A DNA stretch of 44,769 nucleotides from Bigelowiella natans CCMP2755 (Eukaryota > Cercozoa > Chlorarachniophyceae): positions 1 to 44,769 of the forward strand of contig ADNK01001236.1 of assembly GCA_000320545.1 (NCBI GenBank), read 5' to 3'. Positions 1 through 12,583 of the stretch are shown here, piece by piece. The number at the start of each line of letters is the position of its first letter. The stretch's first letter is position 1. The notes below the pieces were generated by a model. That model had not been told where the DNA came from. It searched no databases and saw only the letters and a program-made list of their open reading frames with translations. A program made the position numbers and the translations under genes.

Positions 1-165
1 GAGGGAGAAGACGACAACGACGACGATAAGTTTTGCGGTCTGCATGCTCCAGAGCCCGACGCTGACATTTCCGAAATCATCCGGTCCTTCCCCCCCCCCT
101 CCTCTTCCTCTTCCTCCAGCCTACATTGTCGGTAGGGTAGGCTAAGTAATAAATACATGCTTATA

Positions 166-198
<33 letters not shown>

Positions 199-1297
199 CG
201 TTCGGGTAGTTATCGAGCACTGCGGGGATACGGCTTGGATCTAACCGACAACTATTGGATCTCTGTGGAGCTGAAGCAACCGACGCTCATCAGGGTAGTT
301 TCATCCGTATTCGTCTTCCCCATCTTCATCTTCATCGTTGTTGTCGTCGCCGTCGTAGCTCCTGAATTAGCTCCTGCCCTATCTCATGTGTAAAGCTGAG
401 AAGTCTCCTCATACACGTCTCTAACGAGTGCCCGACAAACGCCGAATACTACTTCTTTGTGTTAGCTCTGGTCATGGCTGCTGGAAGTGCAGAAAACTGT
501 GAAACCAATGACCACGCCGGTGCCAGTAGCGGCCATTACTACTACTACGACGACGACGACACCGAACGCAATTTCTTCTTCTTCTACGACTACAACAGCT
601 GCGACAACAGCCGCCGCGGCTGGTGCGGCGACGACGGCGACATCTGCCACTTCCAATCCAACAAATAGCAAGAACGGCCCGAGCGAGACTCACAGGCCCT
701 CCTCCCCTAGCAGCAGGGAGATCTCTGCCCTGCCGCGGGAAGGGGCGCTTGCGCTGATAGAAAGCCAGAGGTCGGTCTTGTTATCTGTTGTTGTCCATCT
801 ACGTGCGTGCGCTAAAAACTACGTTACGTGCATGTGCGTGTGTGTGCGAGCGAGAGATTGCGGACAAACGGGGGGGGAGGGTGCAGAAAGTGTGAAGCAA
901 CCATCACTAAGACGACGGTGATTGGAACTGGTCCTCACTGCGCGTTTGAAATGCGACGATCACCTGAGCTCGATTGGATTCCACCCTTAGAGCTAGTTAT
1001 CATTCCTGATTCTTGGGCAACATTTTGATCGGCAGACATCCGTCGCGGCACGTCACTGCGCCTTCTGCGGTATCGCCAGCGAAGCCTGGGAGCAGCATCA
1101 AAAAGATTCTGGCATCTTCTTCTTCTTCTTCCGGTGTTGGGTCTGGGGGTTGGTTCGTCGCCCATTATACGAGCGAGATTAGAAACCGGTGATAGTACGA
1201 TGGAGGTGGGGGGGGGGGGGGGGGATAGCTGCTCCTCAAACAGCAAAACCAACACACAATCTAGCCACTGGCCACTAAGCACATACAAATGTAGTGT

Positions 1298-1333
<36 letters not shown>

Positions 1334-4168
1334 GATCGATGATTCCACTGATCTCATTCTGAATTACTGATGGTATTGGTTTTGGTAGGGCGTTACGTCT
1401 TTGTGGATGGTGTCCACTCAACGAGAGCGCCGCTATTGAAACCTTACTGCGACGGCTACAGCAACGTCTGTGACCCCCACCCTCCCACTTCCCATCCCCC
1501 GTCCCCCAATTCCCCCTCCTCTCAGCCTGTGATGGTGATTGCGTGAGATCTTTTAGTGCAAGTCATCATCATTATGAAGGAATAGGATGTTTAAGGATCG
1601 GCAGCAACAATAATCTGCAGAAGATCCAACATTCGAGATGTTGCGTTGTCGTTCTTGGTGATTTAAAAAAGAAGAAAATCGCTTTCAAATGACAGCCTCT
1701 TTCCCTCCCCCCCATTCGCCTATTCGATCCCTCCCTTTCCTCCTAGGTGGTCTGTTTCAGAAAGCCGCGGCGTTGGCTTTATTCCATCTCGACGTAACAA
1801 GGGCCATAGGAGCGCTTGTAGATGGCGCCCAGGCCCTGTCAGCGACGGCGGCGACAACGACGACGGCACTCGCAGGGAGAGGGGCGTCTGATTCGAAAGC
1901 CAGTGCCAAGGCGAAGCTCGAGAAAAAGAGTGGAAAGGAAAAGCGAAGGGAAAGGGCGGAGGAGGACGGAAGCCATGTTCGCGCGGATGATCTTCGAATG
2001 GCCGCTATCGCTCTTTCAGGGTACTTTCCGCTCATCGTGATGAAGACATTTTTCTAACTCACTCGCACAGTGTGAGAAAGCAATTCGGTTTCTTTTGACT
2101 TCCTTCGTCGTGAGGCAACGTGAGGCAGCCCGTGCTTCACGGGACATCGTTTCCAGCGCGTCGAGGGGGAAGTGGAGGGGGGGGGGGGGGGGTACATCGT
2201 CAATAATTAAGAAGTGCATGTATTTGAATTCGACTGAGCCTGTCTCACCAAACACAAAAGCCAACGATTCACTTCGAAGCTGACACGACACTCTAGATTT
2301 GCTAAACTCTTCTGCTTTTTGCTTGGGGTTGGGTGTGTGTGGGGGGGGGGGGGGGGGCTTCCACGAAGGTACGGAACGGCGAACAAATTGTGGCGTGCGA
2401 CATGCCAGGGACTGCTACAGCAGCTGAAATCGCCGTATCTCCGTGCGGCACTCGCCTTCCTCTCCGGAGACGACTCCCCTGAGGGCTTGCATGGGGTGCT
2501 GACACAGGTGAAGTTGCTGCCTGCAACCAAATGATGGATAATGATGATGAGGAGGAGGATGAGGAGGAGGATGATGATGTGTACGACGACGATACTGTTC
2601 AGTACTGAGCGCACGCATACGCAGCATAGAAAGACCATGGCTGTTCTTCGCTGTGTTTGAACATCGTAACCATCAGTGCTCTAGTGATGCTGATTTCTCC
2701 CTCTCTCTCCCCTCCCCCCCCCTTCTTCTACGTCGCCGGTGGTCATCACTCTATACATCACTCCCGCTCTCTTCTTACCCTTTATGTTGCTCTTCTTTCT
2801 CTTCTTCACCTTCTTCTTCTTTTACCTTCAAGGTGGGGATGGACCTCCGAGACCGCGTCGGCTTCGCGCTCCGCTTTCTGCCCGATTTGCAGCTCCGGGA
2901 ACATCTCCAGATGTGCGTGAAAGAGGCCGTTCGCGACGGCCTGCTCGAGGGCCTCATCGTCACCGGCGTGTCTGCGGAGAATACGGGCACTTGTGCGTTG
3001 TTGCAGTCCTATATTGACCGCACGGGTGACCTCCAATCGGCGGCTCTCGTTGCGTGCTACGCGGTCAGCGGATTGGGGGGGGGGCGAGCAGGGAAAGGGC
3101 CGGGAGCGGTGAAAAGCGGGGAGAGGGATTGGGTGCTACCCCGGCAGCGACAGCGGGGAGGAGAGGATGTGAAGATGAAAGGAAGAGGAGATAAGGATGC
3201 GAAGATGAATAAGGGTTCCCTCTCCACCACCTCCTCCTCCTCCTCCTCCTCCTCCTCCTCGAAGAAGAGTAAGAAGGACAGGGACATGGTGTGCAGAACA
3301 TTCCTGAATTGGATATCAACCTACCGGGCGCTACTCGACCAGTGGCAGCTCTGGTACGCTACTAAGCACTTCCTCTTATCTCTTTTTTTCCCCCGAGGAT
3401 ATTAATACCGGGGGGGGGCGGTGGTCATTTCCAAAAGTGTTAGCAGCATCCTAACAGCTGCAGCGGCACCGGAGCATGTTTTTGTGCCTCTATACGAATC
3501 ACTAATCCTCTTTTTGATATGTTCTGTCCGGTTGTTTGACCTCTTTCTTGATGTCTGACCCCCCTGCTCTCGCCCCCCCGTTCATCAATTTTACTCTCTT
3601 CATTGCCTCGTCACCTTCCCCACATGGGCGTGTGATGCGGGCCTTTGGCGCATGTTACATTTGGAGGAAAAAATGAAAATATTATTTATATAAATCAAAA
3701 AATCAGGATGCAGCGCGCACGTTTAGACGTCTCTCGCTCCGTCCTAGAGCGCTCGGCCGCAGCGATTGCAGCAGCCCATGGCAGTGGTGGGGTCGGGGCA
3801 GCCTCAGCAGTAGCAGCACAGAGAGGAGGAGGAGGAGGAGGAGGAGGAAGACCCGCAACAACAAAGGGGAAGGGAATTACGCTCGGTAGTAGACCTCCTC
3901 AGATCACAGTTCAGAGCAGTCATCCCCAAGGCCGTCTCAGTGCCAGCAGCAGCAACAACAATGGCGGCGCCAGCAACAGTAGCAGGTCAGCACAGACGCA
4001 CAGACGCCCCTGTGAAGTACTTTCTCACGCATTCACCACACTCGCAAACGCACAGCGGAGAGAGAAGGAGGGGCGGGGACTGAGAAAGCTCTTTCTCTCT
4101 TGAGGGCTATGATTGCATTGGCGTGTCCCCGAACACTTGGAAATTGTTTTTGTCGTTCATATGCGTCG

Positions 4169-4217
<49 letters not shown>

Positions 4218-5138
4218 GGGGGGAGGAGAGAGAGGGGACGGGAATGATGGCCTTGATGGTAGATGCTTTCCTCCTCCTCCTATGTACAACGACGACGACG
4301 ACGACGACACCTGACCCTCCCTTCTCGAGCAAAAAGCTGATCTGCACTGGTTAAAAACCCTAATATTTATTCCCGAATGTTGTCCCACTTGTCCCGCGCC
4401 GGTGCGTCTGTCTCTGCGTCTGTTCTCTTCGTATTCAAAACCGCCCAGACTCTCTTCGGTAGTGCTTCCTCTGGACGACGTGGAACCACAGATATACGTG
4501 CGATGCAAGCGCTGCTCACAGCCGCTCTCGGCTCCGCGTATGCGCTCCACGCTCCCCAGTCGCGGAAAGACAGCGTTCCGCACGCGCAGGTCCCTCAGCT
4601 TCCGTTCAAAGCCATCAGGCTTCGGTGGGGCGGGCAGGTTCGGAGGTGATGCTACGGGAGCGGGCGGACTGGCTAGCAGTGAGAAGAGAGACGAGTTGGG
4701 CGGCGGAGGCGGGGGGGGGGGGGGGCAGCATCGCAACTCAGCCGATCAGGACAATGCCCGAGCTGCAAGCTGCCGTTGCCGCGGTGTGCATTGTGCCTGC
4801 TCACTATGGACAGCTCGACGCCCTATGCTATCACGGCTAGGAAAAGGTCGATGACTGCCGCTGCGAAGGAATCTGGCGGCGGAGGCGGGATCGGGGTTAT
4901 GGGAGGGGGGGGGGGGCGCGGGGGCCCAGGAGGCGGTGACAGCAAAGAGGGCGACTCGATTGATAGCAGCTCTAAACATCCGTTTGGCGAATGGTTCATC
5001 TGGTGCCAGAACTGCCGCCACGGCGGCCACGCCGCTCATGTGTACTCCTGGTTCGAGTCGCACGATGTTTGTCCGGGGGCGCACTGCACATGCAAGTGCC
5101 TCCATCTTGAACGCTCGATCATTCCGATGGCGACCTAG
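1..5138 (+). CDS. MIOS: MIOS/Sea4-type GATOR2 subunit, 5' end outside the window
   Basis: GATOR2 activates TORC1 at the lysosome or vacuole in response to amino acids, and MIOS is one of its beta-propeller/RING-like subunits. The propeller lies before the window. Recognisable exons, all +: 1-131; about 205-293 (RALRGYGLD); about 1389-1465 (LRLCGW); about 1747-2030 (KAAALALFHLDVTRAI, then MAAIALSGY); about 2358-2510 (LKSPYLRAALAFLSG); about 2839-3352 (DRVGFALRFL, SYIDRTGDLQSAA, NWISTYRALLDQW); about 3707 onward (RARLDVSRS); about 4465 onward (YVRCKRC); and about 4760-5138. The terminal zinc domain is intact: CPSCKLPLPRCALCL, CQNCRHGGHAAH and CTCKC, with the stop at 5136-5138. Introns and some exons carry long G, CTC and CAG runs, and low-complexity inserts interrupt conserved blocks. 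WDR59 and WDR24 share the zinc domain, but the solenoid motifs fit MIOS best. Identity is firm; exact exon borders are not. Confidence 0.85.
165..198. repeat. (TTG)n microsatellite in a MIOS intron
   Basis: About eleven TTG units lie in the first visible MIOS intron, just before the exon carrying RALRGYGLD. A uridine-rich run in the transcript there may act as the polypyrimidine tract of the acceptor. Confidence 0.85.
1208..1224 (+). repeat. G17 homopolymer in a MIOS intron
   Basis: Seventeen consecutive G on the coding strand. Similar runs lie at 2177-2192 (16), 2341-2357 (17), 4711-4725 (15) and 4905-4916 (12). The last falls inside the conserved C-terminal exon, where it encodes glycine. 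Confidence 0.9.
1300..1329. repeat. (TA)n microsatellite
   Basis: Fifteen AT/TA dinucleotides in a MIOS intron, before the exon with LRLCGW. Confidence 0.9.
4170..4212. repeat. (AC)n(AG)n compound microsatellite
   Basis: An AC run passes directly into a longer AG run inside a MIOS intron. The same compound structure recurs at 8823-8882. Confidence 0.85.
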
Positions 5139-6481
5139 CGTGGAGGGGGCAGTAGTAGTGGCAAATTTACGGAGGGGTGGGGTTAAAGGGCTTCTAAGCG
5201 TTCGGCAGAGTGGAAGATTTCATTCAGGGACGCGAGTTGCGCTGTCGAATGGCTTGTTCTTCGTAGAGTACCTTCATGTTGTTCTTGCAACTTACTACCT
5301 TGTTTTTGAAGGCTGAGAGAAATTATTGGAAAGCGCAAAACCTCAAGACGGGTTCCATTTACTTTTGGGCAAACTTCAAGAGGTTTTGTCGATGTACACA
5401 ACTGCTAGCGAATCGTGCAAAGTCGCTGGCTAGCTGGGCATATGCGACGTCGCTTGTGCTCCACTGTGCTCACATGTAGCACATGTAATTTTCCATGCTA
5501 GCATGGATCACGGTTTTCTATTCGTACACATGCATGAATGTAGGAAGCTGCATATGTGAAGGTCTTGTGCACAGCAGATCGAACACAAACTGAGACAATG
5601 TCTAGAGACGTTAATGGACATTTCTAGAATTTTTACTTGATTACAGCGAATTTTCTAACGTGACGTGTCTCACGCTTTTGCTCGCTAGCATGGCTCGCAG
5701 ACAGCATGGCTCGCAGACAGTCACACATTGCTCATTAGAGGGAGCATCGCTATGTGCGTAATTGCGCGCACGATATGTTCGTTGCGCTATGCATTGCACA
5801 AATGAAAGACAAAGGTGGTGTCAGCATCACAGTGAATGGGTTTCCAGATGTGCTCAACATTTGCGTACACATAGATAGTAGACAACGGCAGTACAAGCTA
5901 ACAAGCGCACAAGTGATTCACTTTGTAACTCGCACACAACACACACGAGCGAGGATGAACTTCGGCGTCCCTGCCTACACTTAAATGCATGTCTAGATGT
6001 CATGAACGTTAGCTCATGCTCATCGTTCATTCCTGGACACGATGCAATATGCATGAGACCGTACACGCGTAGCATCAGGACCACGCCTAACTGATGATGT
6101 AGCAAGACGTACTTCTATCCATTTAATAAAAATCATGGATTTAATATTTCGCAAGCAATACAAGCATGTTCACTTGCATTCATCTGCTTGCGTTACAAGA
6201 ATCTTGAGCGAAGACGGTGACGACGACAAAGACGACGATAAGGAAGACGATGACGTACGGGCCTGCTTCTGCGGCGGCTTGTTTATTCGGAACGCTCTGG
6301 ATGTGGCCATGTGCGCCAGCGTTATTATCATGGTGACACAAAGGATACCGATGCAGCCTTTTGCTGTCATAATGTTGGTGTCGTGACTCCTGCGAAGAAA
6401 TGGGGGGGGGAAGGGGTATGGTGTGAGAAAACACTAAACATGAAGAAGATGTTGATATCTGCTGTGTGTGATGAATAGACA

Positions 6482-6518
<37 letters not shown>

Positions 6519-6944
6519 GTGAATATGTCATGCAGCTCCAAGATGAAGAGACAGCCAACGGTTAGCGGCCTTTATCTTCTTTCTTGCTTTTTCTTGGTAT
6601 GCTTTTCGCCCTCTCTCCACCCTCCCCCCCCCCGCCCAATTCCTTGCATACACGGCCGTGACCCCCCCCTCCCCCCCTTTCCGACTGCAGTTTCGTGAAA
6701 AAGCAAATTCACCTTCCATCGGCACCGCTATCTACAGTTGCGGCGACGATCGCACATACGCAAACGATCGAGAGCAGTCCGAGGACAGAGAGCATCCCTA
6801 TCGATTCTTACGGGGGGGAAGAGCAAGAACAGATATACCAACAAAAAAGATAGCAGCGACATAGCTGTTAGGTGAGAAATTGATGGATAATAAGTCCAAC
6901 GCATCAACAGCCCGTACACCTTCCCCTCTTCATTCAGGATGAAG
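5139..6944. other. Gene-poor spacer between MIOS and the PH-domain gene
   Basis: No supported gene. The stretch holds a short tandem duplication (5688-5720), an (AC)n run at about 6484-6516, C-runs near 6628 and 6662, and many short palindromic words (GCTAGC, GCATGC, CATATG). Short frames at 5754-5984 and 6135-6386 show no family motif or splice context and are left uncalled. Nearly 1.2 kb of it (about 5300-6130) has few microsatellites, unlike the introns on either side. Confidence 0.6.
5688..5720. repeat. Two-copy tandem repeat, 16-bp unit
   Basis: The unit GCATGGCTCGCAGACA occurs twice in a row in the spacer downstream of MIOS. It is a local duplication with no coding context. Confidence 0.8.
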
Positions 6945-7354
6945 CTATAATCCCCGAGAAAGCGCCCCTGCCCCTTTGTTCCACTCTCCCTCTCGCTCTC
7001 GCTCTCGCTGGCTGTCTTCTCGAGGCGCTAGCCAAGGCAAAAGGAGGAGGGTCTTTAACACAATGCAAAGAGAAAAGCACTTACTTTCCATCCTTGGAGG
7101 ATACGGAGCTGCATCTCGCTTCAGAGACCGTGGGAAGAAGACAGAGCTTGTCCTCCTCCGACTGCTGCTGCTTCCTCCAAAGAACAACCGTCGTAAGTCG
7201 AGAATCGCCACCGTTCTCCGCTGCTTGACCCGCCTCGATATCAGCACCAGGGATCCCGTGAAAAGCACCCACAGAGCAAACGAGAGCAGAAGCATTCCGA
7301 GCGGGAGACACATCAGCGGCAAAAAGACCAAACTGACGATGCTCTCCTTCAGAC

Positions 7355-7387
<33 letters not shown>

Positions 7388-8831
7388 AACGGTTTGTGCT
7401 GATGTTCGGGGTGCTCCTGCTACTGGGGGAGGTACTTTTTGATAATGAGGGGAGGGGCTGCATTTTCTCCTCTTCTTTGCCGCTCTCAACGCGGTGCGGT
7501 ATCTTGCGCCGCGTGGCTCCTGACAGCATAGAGGAGGGTCTGATGCTCTTTCTGACCGTCATTAATGTTTCTAAAGCCGATGGTGGTGGCGATGATGATG
7601 ACGATGACGATGACGATGATGACGACGTTAGAGAGCAAGTTATGGAGGCTGGGCGGCGGATCCACCACCGGCCAAATGCTTCCTCCAACCGTCGCTGTGC
7701 TGTCATAGGGGAGGCGTCGGTGTGGGTCGGCATCAGAAGGGCCGGTGATAATGATGGGGGGGTGGAGGATGACAATCTGCCGAGATGCTCACGGCGAGGA
7801 AGACGGCGGTTAATTTGATGATGATGATAGTTTGGCTGCTGCTGCTGCTGCTCTGGTAGTAGCAATGACTCGATGGCATTGAGCCATATTTCCCGAGCTG
7901 ACCAGGTTTCCGAGGATAAGAGCAATAGAATATCAGCTGAAGGAAGCTCTGTTGAGGAAGAACCTCTCTTCTTCTTCTTTCTCCCATCCTCGCCTCCCCC
8001 CCCCCCCTCCTCCTTGTTGCTGCTCCTCCTGTTCCCGCTCTTCGTTGTACCATACGCCCTGTGGACGCTAGGCCAGGGCTCACGTAGCCGACCACCTTGA
8101 GAATGATCTTCCTGATTGTGCAGCAAGGCGAAGGTATACGGTGGCAGCAACGATGATGAGGATGACGCTGACGGTGCTGGCGTGGAGAGTGGGGAAGAGG
8201 ACGGTCTCGAATCGCCCAGCAGCAAGCCAGCTCGTAGTCCTCCTCCATCTTCAACTTCTTTCTGTCGGTCACAATATCTAACTACACGCCCCACTTTGCT
8301 TAGAGGGATCATGATGATTCCGTCCCCATCGTCGTCGTAATCACGCTCATCATTCGACCCCGTCGCAGACTTGTTCTCATGTGTTGCCTCTTTCTTCCTC
8401 CTCCGCGCCATCGTCGTCATCATCGGTTGTGGCGCAAGCACGACGAACCACCCCTCAGCATGGCAGGCGAGCGACGCTCTCACAGGGCGTCGGATTCTCT
8501 CCGAGCCCCTCCCATCTACACCATCGTCCAATAACTCCATTGTTAGATAGTGATTCTCCGCACAAATCCTTGAGCTCGCCAGTAGCCACCGGGAAGTGAA
8601 CGACCGCGAGGCGGTGCGTAGCACACGGGCGATATGGATTAGTGGCGAGGCTCCTGGTTGCTGTGCATCTGTACGCGTGGTGAGGCCGCCTTCTTTTCTA
8701 TGATGATAACCGACGCTATCAGCAGCAGAGAAACCACGGCCGTTGTTGCCGTGTTCATTCTGACCTGCCCTTGCGTGAACTGATGATGATGATGATGATG
8801 ATGATGATGCCTCCTTATCAATACACACACA

Positions 8832-8890
<59 letters not shown>

Positions 8891-11689
8891 CAGAGAGAGA
8901 GAGCACAGAGTAGAAATCAACGTCAGGCGTTGGCTTAGATGTAGATGACAATTTGAGAGGCAACAACAACAAAAATCAAGAGCCATATTTCCAATTATTC
9001 GACAAGGCCCTTACTGCATTTATCCGAGACGCCTACAGATTCGCGGTCTTTTCTCTCTTTTCTCCGTCTTATTTAAGCACAATCTATTCCCGCCGTCCGT
9101 CAACACCGTATTACTCGTCTCTCTATCAGCTGCTGCCTGCTATTTCTACTACTCCCCACCACCACCACCATCATCACACCGAAAACACTACTACTCTACT
9201 TCTACTACTGCAACTACACATGTACTACCCGCTGATAGGCCGCGACAATACTCCGTACTCTATGGACTAGATGATGAGCGGCCGCCGAAGTAAGCTTAAA
9301 AGTGTACGATTCCTCTCCACCTTCCTGATTCCTCAACATCCGCGTCTTTGCTTTCATCATGCTCCCCCCCTCCATTAGGACTGCTGCATCGCAACCGCCA
9401 CTCCGACCAGGAACGGGTTCCACAGCTGGCATCGGCTGCCGCAGCGCACGAATACCCACCAGCAGTGTGTGCGAGCTGTTCTGATGGGGGAGGGGTGAGT
9501 AACTGCTAGCCCTGCCGTCATCAGCGTTATATTCCTCCGAGATGCAGGTGCGAGGCGGCGCGATGCTGATGATGTGCGCGGATAGCAGTCGATCGGGCCC
9601 TACACGTAGGAAACTTGCCGCGCTGCAAAACAGAAGCGTGTGGCCTCGCATCAGCATTAAGCCAAGGTAGTCGCAGAGTCCAGTTTCGCGCACGCAGGGC
9701 TCCCAGCACGACGAAATCGCCATTGGATCTGACGATGATGGCGACGGTAACAGCGTCGAGGACGCGATTGGTGGTAGCGAAGATGCTGTTGGGGGTGTTA
9801 TTAGGGGGGGGGTAAGTGCCGGCAACAGAGACATGAAGCCCGATGGAGACGAAGAGGAATGTAGAACTGGGAAGATGGTTAACAGATCACTCTTCGGAGT
9901 TGAAGACATCGACGACGAGTTCATCGGTGACGTTGCTCTCTCCCCACCCCTTCCATAGTATGTTTGCCGCCGCCAGCCACTACGTAGAGGCTCGTTTCGA
10001 CGCCGCTCTCTACGATCGTCAGGATCACCGGGGAGTTCCTCCTCCTCCTCCTCCTCCTCCTCCTCATCCACAAATCCGTTCCTTCCGAGGAGGGTAGCGT
10101 CTGTGATGGGATCGGGGGGGCGGCACACCCCCACCACCAGCACGCCAAAGATGCGGGAGAGTTTGGTGTTGTTGCTGCTGGCCAGAAAGCTCCGCATGAA
10201 GTAGGAAGAGATGTTGCGGCTATTTCCTCCATGGTGAGGACTTTGAAGAGATTGCTGCTCCTGCTCATCAGCTGCCTGCTCCTCCCACACCCTTCCTTCC
10301 TTATGACCGCCTATGTTTCGATCGTCCGTCGTTCTCGGCGAGCGATAGCTGTCTCTCTTCCCCATCATCCCTCCTCCTCCTCCCCTCCCCTGTCGCCTTC
10401 TATTGCCTGATGATGGGGTGGTGGCACCGATCGTGATAAAAAGACGTGTAAGTTGGCGGTGGCTGTGGACGGCTGCTAGATCTACGCACACGAGCCTTTC
10501 CCATCCCGAGTGTTTGGTCCACAGTGCTGCGGCTGCTCCTCCGGCGCCTTGAACAAGGCTGGGGGGGGAGAATTGTCGAGAAGTCCGCCCACGCTGCCGC
10601 CGCCATCGGCGGCGTCGTCCATCGCTATGCTGGCGACGTCGGTGGCTATATCGCTGCTGCTGCTGACGCAAGTCGTAGTAGGAATTGGGAGGGGGGTGGA
10701 AAGGAGGGGATCCACCTCGGAGACGCAGCCCCCCCCCCCCCTCCTCCTCCTCCTCCTCCTCCTCTTCCTCTTCATCCTCCTTCTCGTCGGCATCGTTGCT
10801 GATGACTTCGCCTTCCTCTTTAGCCTCGACTGAGTGATTTTTCTTTTTCTTTTTCTTCTTCTTCTTCTTTCTCTTGGCGTTCGATCCCCCCCCCTTCGTC
10901 TTTCTCCTTCTCTCCTCCTCCTCCATCGCATCTGCCACCCAGGTTCTAAGCCCCGCTCTCAGCTTTTCCTCTAGACTTAACCGGAAACTGACGGATAGAA
11001 GGAAAACATTCAGAATGTGAAAAATCATCGCGGAGTGCTTACAACGAGAGAACATCGAAAGATTTGGTCCTCGGCCCGTGTCGCAGGCCAAGAAATCATC
11101 GATGTTTCCTCAGTCCATCAACAGATTTCACGCACGAGGAGAAGAGCAAGATTGGCAGATGATGTTGTTTCGTGTTGCTAATATGGAAAAAAGCTTTCTC
11201 TCCTAGCGTATGAAGGGGGATAATGATCCTCCCGTTTGTGTTTTAATTTCAATACTTTTCGCTGATGAGATGGCTCGGAAACGACAAGGTCATGGTCGCC
11301 ACGGCTGCAGAGTTAGAGGGGGGAGAGGGAGCAGCTCCAGCCCCAAGACTAGGAGAGGATGGCGGCTGTTTTGACGATGATGCCGACATGAACATGCGGT
11401 CTCTGTTGGTTTTCTTTTCCTTGTACTTGCGATCCTCCTTATCTACCCCGCGGTGGAGGCGAGGGGACGATGAGAGAGCAGTAGGTTGCTTGAGGAGGGC
11501 GGGGGGAAGGCATTGCGCGTCCAAGGCGGACACCACTGTTAGGAGGTGCAGCCATTCGTCCCTCATCGAGTAGGTCGGGAAGAGGAGGGTATACCTGTTA
11601 CGTAAAAATAGTCAGAAAGGGGGAGGAGGAGGAGGAGGAGAAGAACAGCCGCAGCCACAGCAGAAGGAGGGAAGAAGGATATTCTGAGT

Positions 11690-11733
<44 letters not shown>

Positions 11734-12536
11734 ATCACAACCCTAGGCTGCCTTGTGCCATCGACGCAGCCTTTCCCCCGTCGCCAATATTGTAATGAGA
11801 AAACAGCTCCAACACAACCGTCGGGCCCAGACCCCTTTCTATACGCGCAAAAGCAAGCACCAGGACGAGACTCTTCTCCCCCCCTCTCGTTCCGCCCGCT
11901 ACCTCGCCCCCCTCGGGATTCATGTGAAGGCGCACAAGCCAGTGCAACGGCCTTTGGGGAGGGTAGGGGAGGCGCGGGGAGGATGATGAAGAGGATGATG
12001 ACGATATTAATGGTGATTGCTTTCGGGAGTAGCTGCTACTGCCGCAATGCCATGCCTCTCGAGGCACTCCAAGAACCAACCGGAGCCTATAGCAAAAGCA
12101 AAGAATCATTCCTCATTAAATAATGAAGTAGCCTTTTTGATGTTGCGGCGCTATTTACGACCCAAAAAATGAAAGCTTTACGCTAATGATTCGTGTCTCG
12201 CGACACATCGCATTGGCGTGTTCCCCTGATTCGCCAAAACAAATGAAACCGCATCGCGACGCGTTGCTCACGATATAGCACCGAGAGATTGCGTCCTATG
12301 ACACACGGCCTCAGGATGGAAAGCTCAGTGGTGATCTTAGATCGTCAGAAAGCTTCACGATATATTGGCACTTCTTTTGCGAACATGTTCCGCTTCCTCG
12401 CCATTTCTCTTCCAGCATCATAAATCGTATATTTTCAAGAAAAGGTGACGATTTCGCGCGGTTCATACGCGATGGTTCCTGGTCTGTGATCCTGCTTTGC
12501 CTCTCACCGACTACGAAACTATCGATCGAAAGCTTT

Positions 12537-12583
<47 letters not shown>

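Noticed and set aside
487-921. 144-aa Thr/Ala-rich open frame
   Set aside because: Produced by trinucleotide repeats inside a MIOS intron region; no conserved motif and not needed to join the recognisable exons.
5754-6386. Small frames of 76 and 83 aa
   Set aside because: No recognisable domain; acidic run comes from a GAC/GAT repeat; treated as noncoding spacer.
6976-7818. 280-aa plus-strand frame with poly-Leu and poly-Asp
   Set aside because: Antisense shadow of the minus-strand PH-domain gene; its runs come from TAC and GAT repeats.
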